Shown here one piece after another: positions 36,241 to 47,013 of a stretch of 64,000 nt of DNA (its first letter is position 1; each line of letters begins with the position of its first letter). The notes beneath the pieces are model-generated. The model did no database searches. It was not told the DNA's origin and was given only the letters and a program-made list of their open reading frames with translations. This DNA is from Arctopsyche grandis (Eukaryota > Arthropoda > Insecta > Trichoptera > Hydropsychidae): the NCBI RefSeq assembly GCF_051622035.1, contig NC_135361.1:2919001-2983000 (forward strand), read 5' to 3'. The translations under genes and the position numbers were made by a program.

Positions 36241-38904
36241 CACTCTGCCTTCAGCTATCATAAATAAAATACGTGCATCAACATGCCAGTCGTCTCATTC
36301 GTTCATCCCCCATAACAGTTACATATGATAGATTTTTCAAGCTTTTTTATTTGCTTTTCAATCAAAAACATTTGGCTGTGTACAAACAAGGTATAAAGTT
36401 CTGATAGTGGATTTGTAAAAAAATCGCTTTTGGAAAATTTTCTTCTTCTAAGAAAAAATATTTCAACGGCTCCCACATCCGTAGTATTCTTTCAGTTCCT
36501 GGAAGGAGCGATAACCACCTTCTTCTTGAATCGGATAGCATGTTATTATAATATATGTGACTTCATTAGACTCGCAGAAATATTTAAGTTCTTCATTCCT
36601 TACTGAATATATTGAAAAAAAAAATGAATTAAATAAATACCAGTGTTGCCAATGAGCGTGCGTGTATCAATATTAGATATTTTGTATTGTAAAAGCAGGG
36701 AAGGTATGTTGACCGTATCCCGCCCTAAGGAAACACATGTTGTGTTTGTTTGTAAGAAGATCTTTATTGCTCGATTAATACATTTGTATTCGTATGTAAG
36801 ACGAAGTATACATGTAATGTAGTTGCTTCGCGGAGTGAACCATGGACGAGCACCCAAAGCTCACTGGCGTTAGTTGTCATACCGAGCCTGTGTATCCTGC
36901 TCGCGCACACGTAAGTAAAGCTGTGCGATGAAAACAGGGAGATTTCCACGGCATGCCACTGGTATGCAGTGTTTCTATTTTTGTATTTTTCTCGCATTTG
37001 TCTTTTTTAACTTTATCCAAATTTGATGGATTTTTTAATACTTATAAAGGGTTTATGAAAATTGATATAAAGTCATGGCTCTAATGTTTGACATTATGAA
37101 GAAAAATAATTGCGATTTCATCAGACGACTACATATACATATTATATAGCAATTAACCCGTGTTAAATATTAATATTAGTATTGTTTTTGTATAAATTAT
37201 TCATTAGTAGCATTTTCATATTTGAATAAACACGGATGATTCGACGCGCACACAAGTTTTTTTTGTTAAAATTAATTCAACCGAATAAATTATTGAAATA
37301 CGTCGACGAGCAACGTTATCGATGCTTTCATTCGACTTGATAGATTTGTTTTCATTCGTGTGGAATGTTATAAAAAAAATATTTGAGAATATTTTATGCG
37401 CCTAGAAATAATCAATCACTTCAAGAAAAAATCGAATGCAAGCGATTAAGGCTTAGATATTAAAATTTACAGTTTAATTTTATAATGTGTTCCTTTCGCG
37501 ATAGAACTGAGAACCTTTAGTGCCATTGGTGATGTTCCTGTTAGCTACTAAATAATAGTTTTATAATAATATTTCCCACAAATATACATAAATATTGTAT
37601 TTTATATGTACATAAATACACGATATACAATTTCAAATAAAATATTTAAATAATATATAGAGACATCTTTAGAAAATTTTCTAAATTTTTTCAAAAACAA
37701 ATAATTTATAAAACGGCACATTTGAACCGAAAGCTGATTTAAAGACCTTTTTCATATTCCTATAGAGACGATAATAAAATATCTAATTAAACCAATTCAG
37801 ACATCAAAGTACAAAGCCCATAAATTGGCCACCAATCTGCACGTCCACATCTACGATAGCTAATTACTAATATGTGTCATCAATTAATCGATTTGTAATG
37901 TCAAATATAATCGGTATTTCCCTAATATTTTTTCGTTTACGAGGGGAGAAGGTTCATTGTCTCATTTATAGCGCATCAAACGCATAAATTACAGAGTTCA
38001 CTGGCTCGTTTATTAGCATGTTGATTTGCATTAGTAATCAGCAAAAACCCATCGGCCGATTGATATTCGCCAAAGAGGATGGGGAGATGATCAAAACCAC
38101 TTCATCATCGATGAAACTTGTTTGGGTACCATTACACATGTAATATATTGGTACTTGAAGTTTTTGCACAGTGAAAAGTTGGATCACCTGTATTACATCT
38201 GAGAATCACTTGCACTAGTGTTGCCAAACATAGCACTTACTTTAGCTCAAAGGTCAAATATTTGGACAATTTCCTGGATATGATATCATATTATAACCAC
38301 CCTCAACGAATAAGTATTTGAGAAGATGTGTGACAAATTAATTGAATGCAGTTCCCGTAAGAAGTGTTCTCAGCAAAAATTGGACTCTTGATGATTTTTT
38401 ATTGCAGTCCAAGAATATGCCAATGTGAATTTAGTAGTATCATCAATCATCAAAATGAATTAAAACGTCCTTGTCCGTGTTATGATTTCACGTCGGAACT
38501 GAGATTAAAAATGTGCGGAGAGATTTCAAGTTGTGATATATAAAATGGCGTCTATATATTTTGTTCATTTCCGAACCGAATATCAGAGCGAGGACGCTCG
38601 GTCTATGATTATATTTGTACTCAATTGCTTGTCGAATTGTTTATATAATATTAGTTGGTTCAATGTGTCAGTATTTTGGTTCTAATAGAGCAGCAGCGGT
38701 GAATCTTTGGCACACGTACCTAAATGGCACCTGGAAGAAATTCATTGACATGCCATGGTTTTAATATAAAAATTCAGTACACGAAAATTATTTAAAGAAA
38801 ATCAACTGTCAGAAAACGAGAGAGGGTGGGAGTTGATAAGAAACATTATTTTTTTGAAAAATGTATGAAACCCTGGGCACATTCTCATATTTCAATATTG
38901 AAGA
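36241..38904. other. AT-rich intergenic, no supported gene
   Basis: Short frames only. The region near 36690-36910 is richer in GC and may be part of a mobile element, but I cannot assign it. No RNA genes or splice-consistent coding exons were recognised. Confidence 0.35.
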
Positions 38905-39250
38905 AAAAATACAAATACAGGAATTTCTTGCACCTGCAGCCTGTTCCAATAAATAAGAACAAGATACAAAACATCCTTCTGAGGCCCAAATGGAAGAGAG
39001 TAGATTAAGATTCCACTCATACATCACATTCAAATGAAGAAAGTAATGATGAGCGCAGGTTACCAGATAAATATGTTAAAATAATATCCGATAATCTACG
39101 CTCACCAAGGTGGAAAATATCGCATTCAGGGACGGCAGCAACGATTTCATTGAGAAGTCGAATAGCTCTTGGTATAGGAGCCATTCGAAAAAGAACTGTG
39201 CGAGCAGGAGGTACAGCCATCAAATGATGATGTCTACCACGCATATAATT
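38905..39250 (-). pseudogene. Diverged copy of the 3' part of the Jockey/CR1-type LINE
   Basis: The minus-strand reading gives MRGRHHHLMAVPPARTVLFR, then MAPIPRAIRLLNEIVAA and CDIFHLGERRLSDIILTYLS, matching 45130-45330. The sequence beyond the stop (TCCATTTGGGCC block, complement near 38985) also matches. The terminal hairpin and tail are missing. Confidence 0.75.
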
Positions 39251-39251
39251 A

Positions 39252-39570
39252 TTAGGTAAATATAAAGTCGGATGAAAGAAATGAGAGTCAAAAAAATTAT
39301 ATTCCTTAAAAAAACATTGTACTTTTTAAAATTTAATCAGGTTGCCTTGTTGTATACTTGTGGATTGCTGTTGCAAGTTAAAACTTCTAATACACCCGAA
39401 CTATAATTCGAAGAAATAAAAGGATAGATAGCTTCAGTCCGCATAGGTCTTTGTCTTATGTTCTATTATTTTTGCAACTTTGCCAAACGTATTTCTTCAA
39501 GGATGTTGAGTATTGGTTAGTCATCGAAAGAACAATGCTCTATGTGAGGGATTGAGAGTTAAAACCAGAG
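39252..39570 (-). repeat. Dispersed ~310-bp repeat, inverted copy of 46225-46545
   Basis: In reverse complement it follows 46235-46545 block by block: CATTGTTCTTTCGATGA, TCCTTGAAGAAATACGT, ATAATAGAA, ATATGCGGACTGAAGCTA, GAATTATAGTTCGGGTGT, AACTTGCAACAGCAATCCAC, TTTTTAAGGAATATAATTTT. It abuts the LINE fragment at 39250. The family is not known and no domain is visible. Confidence 0.7.
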
Positions 39571-40074
39571 AAATGTAATAATAATAGAAGGGCCCTTACG
39601 AAAAAATAATAGTTGTCAATATAACGCGGTACGTCTCTATAAATACACTACAACGCACGGAATACAATCGGATCAATTTACTTATAAAAATGTATCCCAT
39701 GTTGTTTTATGTGTGTTTTTGAATGCATTGTGCAATTTTCACCAATGCTTGCCCATCTTTCGAGTAATATAAACAAACAGAAGTTTTTATCGGACATACG
39801 TCGACCACCAAGCATCAAATATGACTGATGCTAAAATTATTTAGGATTGTCTGTGGACAATCGTCACTTGACAACAATATGACGCCTAAAGCCACTTCTA
39901 TTAATATAACATTTCTCTGATTGAAACTAATAAACTTGAAAACGTCCAGTCTCACTTGTCGTCTGGTACTATTCAGAATTGAACTTTTTTTCCGGTCTGT
40001 TTTTAACACTATATATATTTTCACGAGGTAAGATTTTTGCAGAGCTCGCATGCACTTAATTTTTTATTTATTTA
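39571..40074. other. Intergenic, no supported gene
   Basis: AT-rich sequence; the 78-residue minus-strand frame at 39815-40051 has no recognisable domain. Confidence 0.35.
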
Positions 40075-40160
40075 TATGATTTATACAAATGCTGATAAAA
40101 TTAAAGAGCGGCCGATTTAAGTTTGCACACAGGCGGCCAAATTCCTAGGCGCGGCCCTAA
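40075..40160 (+). repeat. Short dispersed repeat, inverted copy of 45654-45732
   Basis: ACAAATGCTGATAAAATTAA and GAGCGGCCGATTTAAGT, followed by TAGGCGCGGCCC, are the reverse complement of 45660-45725. It directly follows a TTTATTTATTTAT run, suggesting it lies beside or within a LINE-type tail. Confidence 0.6.
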
Positions 40161-40584
40161 TTCTCATATTTCAAAACTATCCCTTGTTCAAAAGAGTTGG
40201 ATTATGTTAAGTTTGTAGAGATATTTTGGATTAAGTGAGTGGATGTGAGCTCAAAAAGGTTCACCATACAGTCAATGTCAGATTTTGGGCGCGTTGTAAA
40301 ATAAACTAAATTTATTATAAAATTTGACTTTTCATTGAAAGACTTCTGACAATACTGACGATTCGGAGCCGAGTCGTACGTTACGCATCCTCCTAAAATA
40401 GCGTAACATCATAATTACACACACACAAATACATAATATATTAATTAAAATTAAAATTAGCAAAGGGGAAATCAACACTATTCATTAGCGCACATTATCA
40501 TAATATTATGATTGTATAACGCAGGCTCGAATGCAAATGCTCGAATGCGCGCCTAGAATTCCGGTCGTCGGATGGGAGCTGAGT

Positions 40585-40685
40585 GTGTGGTGAGGGCTCG
40601 AACCGGGTCTCTCGGTTCGCCGTACCGACATCGGACAGATGCTCTCTCGACGCTAACCGCGCAACAATACATTCTCGCATGCGTA
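40585..40685 (-). repeat. tRNA-like sequence, possible SINE head
   Basis: On the minus strand GGTTCGAGCCC (complement of 40594-40604) fits the Pol III B box. Upstream TAGCGTCGAGAGAGCATC (about 40640-40657) resembles a tRNA D-arm/A box. The A-to-B spacing (about 40-50 nt between boxes) and lack of a clean acceptor stem argue against a functional tRNA. It lies about 350 bp upstream of the signal-peptide exon. Confidence 0.35.
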
Positions 40686-40699
40686 AAAACGACCGGCAA

Positions 40700-41029
40700 G
40701 TGTTAAACACGACGTAAACAAACGAAACGACCCGTTCGATTGGTTAAAAAGTGTGGAAGAAAGGGTGAAAGGGGAGACGCGTGCGTGTCACTGGCGAAGA
40801 CTCGACCCGGACGCCGTTTCGGCCAATTCGAATTTCGTTCCCGGTAACGGTCTCCGTTTGACAGGAGTGCGCGACATAACCTCTAACTAATTACATGTAA
40901 TTTGTGATTTTGCGTCTTATATATGTTATGTGTCGTATCCGAGGCTTGAAAAAGTGTCGGCAAAGTTATACCCTTTTGACGAGTTGACGGTTGCAGTTTG
41001 AATTGTTACGGCCAAATTAGTGGGATAAA
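40700..41029 (+). promoter_or_regulatory. Probable promoter/5' UTR of the signal-peptide gene
   Basis: CpG-bearing, relatively GC-rich sequence lies between the tRNA-like unit and the ATG at 41030, unlike the AT-rich surroundings. No TATA box stands out at a convincing distance. Placement rests only on composition and on the first exon downstream. Confidence 0.35.
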
Positions 41030-41129
41030 ATGGTGCGAAAAAGTAATTTTGTAAATTTGCCCAGTTTGCTGATGGCGTCCCTCGTTTTGTTGGCTTCGGC
41101 GCAAAGGACGACCCACACCAAAGAAGCCG
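41030..41129 (+). CDS. First coding exon of a secreted or membrane protein (signal peptide), remainder not found
   Basis: ATG at 41030 opens a 33-codon frame: MVRKSNFVNLPSLLMASL, then VLLASAQRTTHTKEA. A basic start (R3, K4), a hydrophobic core (about residues 10-22) and a small-residue A-S-A site before Q25 form a textbook signal peptide, cleaved probably after Ala24. The exon ends GCCG before a consensus donor GTGAGT, in phase 1. The ATG context (GATAAAATGG) is good, and the upstream sequence is GC-richer, as expected for a 5' end. No downstream exon could be identified in the 23 kb that follows, so the first intron is either very long or the next exons are too short or diverged to recognise. 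The product family is unknown. Confidence 0.55.
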
Positions 41130-42411
41130 GTGAGTTACGCCATTCTTTATTTTATTATTTTTTTTTGCATGTGTAATAAATTCTTATGGCCAAATATGCT
41201 GTTTGTAAAATATGCGGTACGCTTTAGATTTATCGCTTTCGTTTGTTATGACTTTTATTTGCTTTAATATTGATGACAAAAAAAATGTTTTATTATTGAG
41301 TCACGATTTTTCTCTTGTATAAACATAGTGCTTTACAATCACATTTAGGTTTGATTTGTTTGCAAAACGAAACTAGTCGGAAAATTTCGCGAAAAACTTG
41401 AATTTTTCCGAGCAAAAAACTACAAATTTCATATTATTACGAATTTTTCTTATTATTGAAGTGTATAGCTACGTCTAGCCGTCTGAAAAAGTTCCATAAT
41501 ATAAACTTATTTAAGTAGAATTTCATTTAAAGTGCTTTCATATATGTATGTACATAAGATGAATTTTCTTTTTTTTTATTATTTAGCATTGTTCAAGTAT
41601 ATTTGTAAAGACTCACAAGATGATTGCATTATTCCGAATACAGATGGTTCATATTTTGACCTTGTCTTTGATGATGAATGCAACAATGATGTATGCATTG
41701 AATTTATAAATGTTTAAAATGTAAAAGAATAATATAATAGCACGTACTTTTTAAAACAATGTTTGAATGAGTGAAAAACAAATTAAATTAAAAATATCTC
41801 AGATATTGCTCTAAGCATTTGAGAAGAAAGTTGGTTGTCATAGTAATGAAACTGACAAATATAAATAATTTTAAAAGGCATCATAACATGCTACGAAATT
41901 ACTGTGCCACTTTTTTCAAGGTTTCAAATAAATCAATATTTCAAAATTTACACGTACAATTAATATTTTATACTTTTCAACTAACATCCTGTATGCTAAT
42001 TTTACACGGTTCAAAGTGCTAGTTAATCTGTATGATTATTTGGCTATCCGGAGTTTTACTTTATTTTAGAAATTTTCTGGTTTTATTAATATTTTTAAAT
42101 TGAAAACATTTCTTTGTGATCCAACTTAAGCTTACACTTTACGATTGACTCAAAAACTTACTTAAATCTGATCACAACCGAATTCATTCACTTTAATACA
42201 GTCAACTCTCCTATAACACCCTTTACTATCTATTCCGTAAGAAAGCGCAAAAATATGAAAAGAAAAAGAAAACGCAGGATAGAACACTTACCTATATTTT
42301 GACTCATTTTTCAATTTTCTTTTATTTTCCTACACCTTTTTGCTAAACCTATCAAGCGCGTTATAAGAGGGTCGATCATACTACATACATACATATGTAT
42401 ATTCAGTGGCA
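41130..42411 (+). other. AT-rich, presumed intron 1 of the signal-peptide gene
   Basis: Only short unrecognised frames. No repeat family was identified before the MITE at 42412. Confidence 0.35.
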
Positions 42412-42597
42412 GCTCGTGCATAGGAGCTGCGACGCTGCAGTACCCCCAGAAAAATTACGAAATTGCATTTACAACTTGTGAATATAATCAAAATAATTAG
42501 ATATATTTATAACATACTTCATTATTGATGATTATGTTAAATATCTAAATACAAGTTGTAAATGTAATTTTTGTAGTACAAAGCACGAGCCGCCACT
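42412..42597. mobile_element. hAT-like MITE with 16-bp inverted ends and inner palindrome
   Basis: The left end, CAGTGGCAGCTCGTGC, matches the reverse complement of the right end, CAGTGGCGGCTCGTGC, with one mismatch. Inner sequence is also inverted: TTACAACTTG near 42471 against CAAGTTGTAA near 42553, and TTAGATATATT against AAATATCTAA. CAGTGG-type ends are usual in hAT elements. A clear 8-bp target duplication is not visible. Confidence 0.65.
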
Positions 42598-42791
42598 GCA
42601 TAGCACAATTTACTCCCACAGACAAAACATTTCAAAGTGCTTTTAAGTTTGAATGCTTCTTTAGAATTCCGACTTGGAGGTGTTTCAAATATCTTGGACT
42701 TTTCCAATCAATCTTATACAAACCATAATTAAAATCTGGTGCACCTGATTTGATTTGACTTTCAGAATATCGAAAGGAACCGAATACTTTA

Positions 42792-43060
42792 AGGGCGAAA
42801 TCACACAGGAAGGAACGCGGCACATGTTTTTTTTTTAGATAATTTTAAACATGCGAAATAAATGTGGCACGCCCTGCACACACCGTCTCAAAATCACACC
42901 CTGGAGTGCTTTCGGTAAAATTTTATCCTTTTACATATTTATCCTTGCTTGAAAGTGATCCATAAAGATGTATCCCATATTTGTAGAAATGTAGGAGAAC
43001 TCCCACAGTGGGGAGCCAAGCACACGACGTGCCGTTCTTCCCTGTGTGATTTTGCTCTAA
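42792..43060. mobile_element. TIR-bearing MITE (ends GGGCGAAATCACACAGG)
   Basis: Left-end GCGAAATCACACAGGAAGGA (from 42794) and the reverse-complemented right end GCAAAATCACACAGGGAAGA (ending about 43056) agree over about 27 bp, including AACG.CGGCAC. It has no coding capacity; the target duplication is unclear, so the superfamily is not assigned. Confidence 0.65.
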
Positions 43061-43161
43061 TTAACTTAAATTACATGTGCACTCCAAAGAGCTCGGTTTT
43101 TTTCCAGCAGTGTCTCCTTTGAGATTTTGAGAGTCTGAAAAACGGGAACTGATCAAATGTA

Positions 43162-43265
43162 GTAGAGTCAGTAACCACTGAGCAAGAAAAAAAATTACCA
43201 GAGCAGAGACATCAATCTTTACTAAGTTTGAACCACTGAATTCGAATATGATAATGATCCGATCG
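43162..43265 (-). repeat. Dispersed ~160-bp repeat (copy 2 of 3), inverted and partial
   Basis: In reverse complement it contains TATCATATTCGAATTCAG, AAACTTAGTAAAGATTGAT and GCTCTGGTAATTTTTT, then TTGCTCAGTGGTTA, matching the copies at 35825 and 43575. Confidence 0.7.
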
Positions 43266-43574
43266 CTTACTACTTTCCATCTCGCTTGCACCAACGCTAT
43301 CTGCGTCACAAATGTGTACGCTCACGGCCACCAACGAAAGCCTTTCTAACGCAATTACCGCTCGAGTTAGTACGTTTAGATAAAACAAATATTGGGATAG
43401 AAAATCAATCCTTATAAACGTGGTGAAATAAAAAACTGACCAAATAATAGCATGAAAAATATTTTTGACTTTTAAAATTCGTTAGATAATTAATTATAAG
43501 TATTTTAAAGCAATGCAATATCACAATCAATAGGAAAAACATCTGACTATTGATTCCAATACTCATTTTGAACA

Positions 43575-43750
43575 CAGCAATAAACTGTAAAAATTGCGCA
43601 TTTTTTTAAACGCCCATTTCTCGTAAACGACAGCGAACCAACAAAAATCGTTATCATATTCGAATTTAGTGGGTTAAACTTAGTAAAGATTGATTAGTCT
43701 CCGCTCTGGTAATTCAAAAACATGATTTTTTGTTGCTCAGTGTAATCTGT
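43575..43750 (+). repeat. Dispersed ~160-bp repeat (copy 3 of 3)
   Basis: It is collinear with 35825-35985, adding AAAAACATGATTTTTTGT before the TTGCTCAGTGTAAT end. With the inverted copy at 43162 it forms an inverted pair about 310 bp apart. Confidence 0.7.
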
Positions 43751-44559
43751 CTTCTATGCACATTCAACTGTCAATACTTTAGATCAAATCCAATTAGTTC
43801 TATGTAACTTCTCACATTCTTGTCTGACGCATCGGTGTAGACTATGTATGTGCATAGTTTAGTTAACCTCCGTTTTGTAACAAGACCGAACTTACCCAAC
43901 ACTATTTGTAAAAAAAAATCCAATAAATTTTAATAACCATAACCAAACACCTCCGGGGTCAAAAAGTACGTATGTACATTGGCAAGGAAAAAAAAAGAAA
44001 ACGAGTAAGATTGGCGACTCGATGCGAAAGTGAATTACTCCACCACTTTCTTTTTCACATGTTGGCATCAGATAAATTGCGAAGAGGATACACAGCGGTT
44101 TTTTTGGCAGTGCGAAAATTTAAATGCGATTGCACAAAAGCGCAGCGGAGAAAATTGGGTCGGCGAGAAGCACCCACCTACCGGTTGGACTGGTATCTCT
44201 CTTGGGTACTGGGTACCATCTCGAAAAAGAAAGTTTACTGGTTGGGCGGCGACCTTAGGAGATGAACGCGGTTGTGTGTTGTTACGCACCTGCCTCGCCA
44301 GTGTCACAACGCGACGTGTGCCACTCGTGACGGTTTTCAGTAGGTCAAGAGTCGGCGCTTTTCGTATGTTACGCAACGAGCGAGACGCAACGTAACGATC
44401 CTGTTACGCTGCCTCTGTGCGTACAATTACACTAATGTATCGGTGTGATTGTGATTGGGAGCATGAAGGTTGGGTTCGCGTGCATTTTTGTCGATTATCT
44501 GCGGCTGGGGTGCTTCCACACTCGGTTGCGCTTCCACACTCTGTTGCGCTTGCGATGCC
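43751..44559. other. Unassigned sequence before the LINE
   Basis: The stretch 43970-44400 is less AT-rich and has overlapping frames of about 100-120 codons on both strands, none with a domain. It may be another degenerate mobile element. A 19-bp tandem duplication (CTTCCACACTC.GTTGCG) is at about 44512-44550. Confidence 0.35.
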
Positions 44560-45650
44560 TACGTTTATAGTTTACGTTTAAACAAATGTGCAATTAGGAG
44601 CTATGGACGTGCACATTCGCTCTATTGTCACGGATATTCCATTAGATCCGTCTTGTTGAAGCGTGTGGAATCTATTGTCGATTTGGGTATCACTTTTGAT
44701 CCTCAGCTCACCTTTCACAACCATATCAAGAAAGTCGCTGACGTTTCCTTTCGTCGACTTGGATTTGTTTTGAGATATGCAAGATTATTCTCCAATCCTT
44801 TGTCTTCTCGCTTGCTTTTCAATTCGCTTGTGAGAAGTAAGCTAGAGTATAATGCGATTGTGTGGAATCCGCATGAAGCAAATTACTCTCTGATGATTGA
44901 GAAAGTGCAAAAAGCATTTCTTCGTTTCCTATATAGGAAAGAATATGGGTATTACCCATATCGCTACCCCACTCCTTTCCTTTTGGGCATGCTTGGGTAT
45001 AATTCCCTTGAACTTCGGAGAAACTTCTCATTAATTCGTTTCGTTCTCCTGCTCTTACGTGGTAATACGTCATGCCCGTTGTTGCTGGAGCAGTTGGGAC
45101 TTTATGTCCCTAATCACTATGTGCGTGGTAGACATCATCATTTGCTGGCTGTACCTCCTGTCCGCACAGTCCTTTTTCGAATGGCTCCTATTCCAAGAGC
45201 TATTCGACTTCTTAATGAAATCGTTGCTGCCGAGACTGAATGTGATATTTTCCACCTTAGTGAGCGTAAATTGTCGGAAATTACTCTAACCCATTTATCT
45301 GGTAGTCTGCGCTCATCATTGTTTTCATGATTGATTGTGATTTATGAGTGAAATTTTGATTAACTCTCTTCCATTTGGGCCTTACAGGGATGTTTTGTAT
45401 TTGTAGTTGTTTCTTACATATTTATTGAAACTGGCTGTACGTGCAAGGCATTCCTTATGCTATATTTTATTTGATATTTTTACTTTATCTGTTATTATTA
45501 AATGCTATTTTTTATGTTTATGTATGGATGTATTTATGTTTATGTTTAATTGTTTTTTTTTTTTTTTGTGTTATATTTTTTGACCATTGTGGCGCTTTAG
45601 GAATTCCTGTTATGCCACAATGGTCTGTTTAGAAAAAATAAATAAATAGC
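44560..45650 (+). pseudogene. 5'-truncated Jockey/CR1-type LINE with complete 3' end
   Basis: The frame to 45330 covers the region after the RT catalytic core: VDLGITFDPQLTFHNHIKK, FNSLVRSKLEYNAIVWNP, KVQKAFLRFLYRK, PFLLGMLGYNSLELRR, GRHHHLLAVPPVRTVLFR. It is uninterrupted, so the copy is fairly young. The 3' UTR ends with the stem CCATTGTGGC (about 45586-45595) and GCCACAATGG (about 45614-45623), then an AAATAAATA tail to about 45648. The catalytic RT and endonuclease domains are lost. It is the best copy in the window of the family also present at 1-260, 6620-6810, 38905-39250 and 62064-62610. Confidence 0.88.
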
Positions 45651-45653
45651 CCG

Positions 45654-45732
45654 GCTGGGCCGCGCCTACGGCCTTACTACTTAAATCGGCCGCTCATTAA
45701 TTTTATCAGCATTTGTATAATATAAATCACTA
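45654..45732 (-). repeat. Short dispersed repeat, inverted copy of 40075-40160
   Basis: It begins within 6 bp of the LINE tail with GCCCGGCTGGGCCGCGCCTA and runs through AATCGGCCGCTC and TTAATTTTATCAGCATTTGT, the reverse complement of the copy at 40075-40160. Confidence 0.6.
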
Positions 45733-46085
45733 GCTTAACTCGGCATGCGTTGCAATGCCAGAATAAAGCATGCAATTCCCGTTCCCGTTTCAAGTGATGG
45801 TTGGAACTCAACAACGTCTCTTCAACGCCGTATCGTCATAAACCAACTGGTAACGTAGTTACCAACGAACACATTTCCTTGACTACACAATGGCGCTTCA
45901 AACTTTCGCGTCGGTAAAATCGTAATTACGAATATTATTATTAAGAGGTTTTTTTCCCATTAAGCTTCCCGGACGTGCATACAACAAATCCTGAAAGTTC
46001 TATCGTAATCGGTTGAGTAGTTTAGTGGTTTACGAGATAGACAAACAAATAGACAAACCGACATTCAATTTTATATAGTACATGC
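45727..46085 (+). repeat. Dispersed repeat starting CACTAGCTTAACTCGGC
   Basis: The left edge CACTAGCTTAACTCGGCATG is similar in layout to the left edges of the repeats at 51348 and 51884 (ACTAGTG..TTTACCCGGC). The right part (GAAAGTTCTATCGTAATCGG, then ACGAGATAGACAAACAAA, ATTCAATTTTATATAGTA) is typical of abundant non-autonomous repeats in insects. No protein frame remains. The superfamily is not assigned. Confidence 0.5.
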
Positions 46086-46224
46086 GAGTAGTGCAAAATC
46101 TCACCTTGTAATAGATATTGTGTTGATAATTTTAATCACAAGAAAATAGACAGAAAACCAATAGGTTTAGTTCTGAACAGGACTAGACGACAAGAGAGAC
46201 TGGACGGTTTCAAGTTCATTCATA

Positions 46225-46545
46225 AAAATATATTGTTTTAACTCCCAATCCCATATCTAGGACATTGTTCTTTCGATGAACAACCAATAATCAACGTCCT
46301 TGAAGAAATACGTCTGGCAGTCGCAAAGATAATAGAATATAAAATACCTGTGACTATATGCGGACTGAAGCTATACCTGCTATCCCGTTATTTCCCCGAA
46401 TTATAGTTCGGGTGTGTTACAACTTGCAACAGCAATCCACAAGTATACAACAAGACAAGCCAAATGAATTTAAAAAAGTTCGATTTTTCGTATTTTTTAA
46501 GGAATATAATTTTTTCGACTCTCATTTCTTTCGGCCGCCTTTATA
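46225..46545 (+). repeat. Dispersed ~310-bp repeat, inverted copy of 39252-39570
   Basis: See the partner at 39252-39570; agreement extends over the whole block with scattered substitutions. The two copies are about 7 kb apart in opposite orientation. Confidence 0.7.
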
Positions 46546-46619
46546 TTTTGGTCGCCTGTGTGCGTTGCACACATTTGTACATATTGTAGGCGCGACTCTG
46601 CACTTAGGTTAAACGAAAA

Positions 46620-46995
46620 ACCAGCAGCGTGGACTAGTAGTTAGCTTTCAAACATAGTGGTAACGGGTTCGAGTCCCCACTGGTTGCTGCTGGTCAGACC
46701 TTGGTTTGGGATTCCAAGTCGATCTTTTTCTATCAGAGTTTGCCAATTTTTCTGATTTTCATTGAAACGGTTTCTGAAAATTCGCATCTCTTTTAAAATC
46801 TCTCTTACAAATCTTAAGTTCTTCAGCGTCTTGAGGTTCACCAATTTCTATATATGTAATACAATGCTACAAAAATGTATCCATTGATGTCACTGTTGAT
46901 GATGTCTGTATGAATTCGCATTGTATAAAATGCTTGTATTGTTTGTATTATGTATTGTGTCTGGCGAGTGTACATGTTCGATTGAAATAAAATGT
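46620..46995 (+). mobile_element. tRNA-derived SINE with Pol III promoter boxes
   Basis: The head has an A-box-like TGGACTAGTAG at 46630-46640 and a perfect B box GGTTCGAGTCC at 46666-46676. CCAGCAG at 46621-46627 pairs with CTGCTGG at 46687-46693. The body, from GCTGGTCAGACC to GAAACGGTT, recurs in USP10 intron 4 (18370) and RPRD1 intron 3 (30248). The 3' end is near 46990, where GAAATAAAATG precedes unrelated sequence. Confidence 0.7.
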
Positions 46996-47013
46996 GTATG
47001 TTGATAATTTTGA

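Noticed and set aside
40585-40685. A functional tRNA gene
   Set aside because: A B box and a D-arm-like segment are present, but spacing is too long and there is no matching acceptor stem; kept only as a tRNA-like SINE candidate.
43972-44395. Overlapping frames of 97-121 codons
   Set aside because: Three overlapping frames on two strands with no domain or splice support; more likely repeat-derived.
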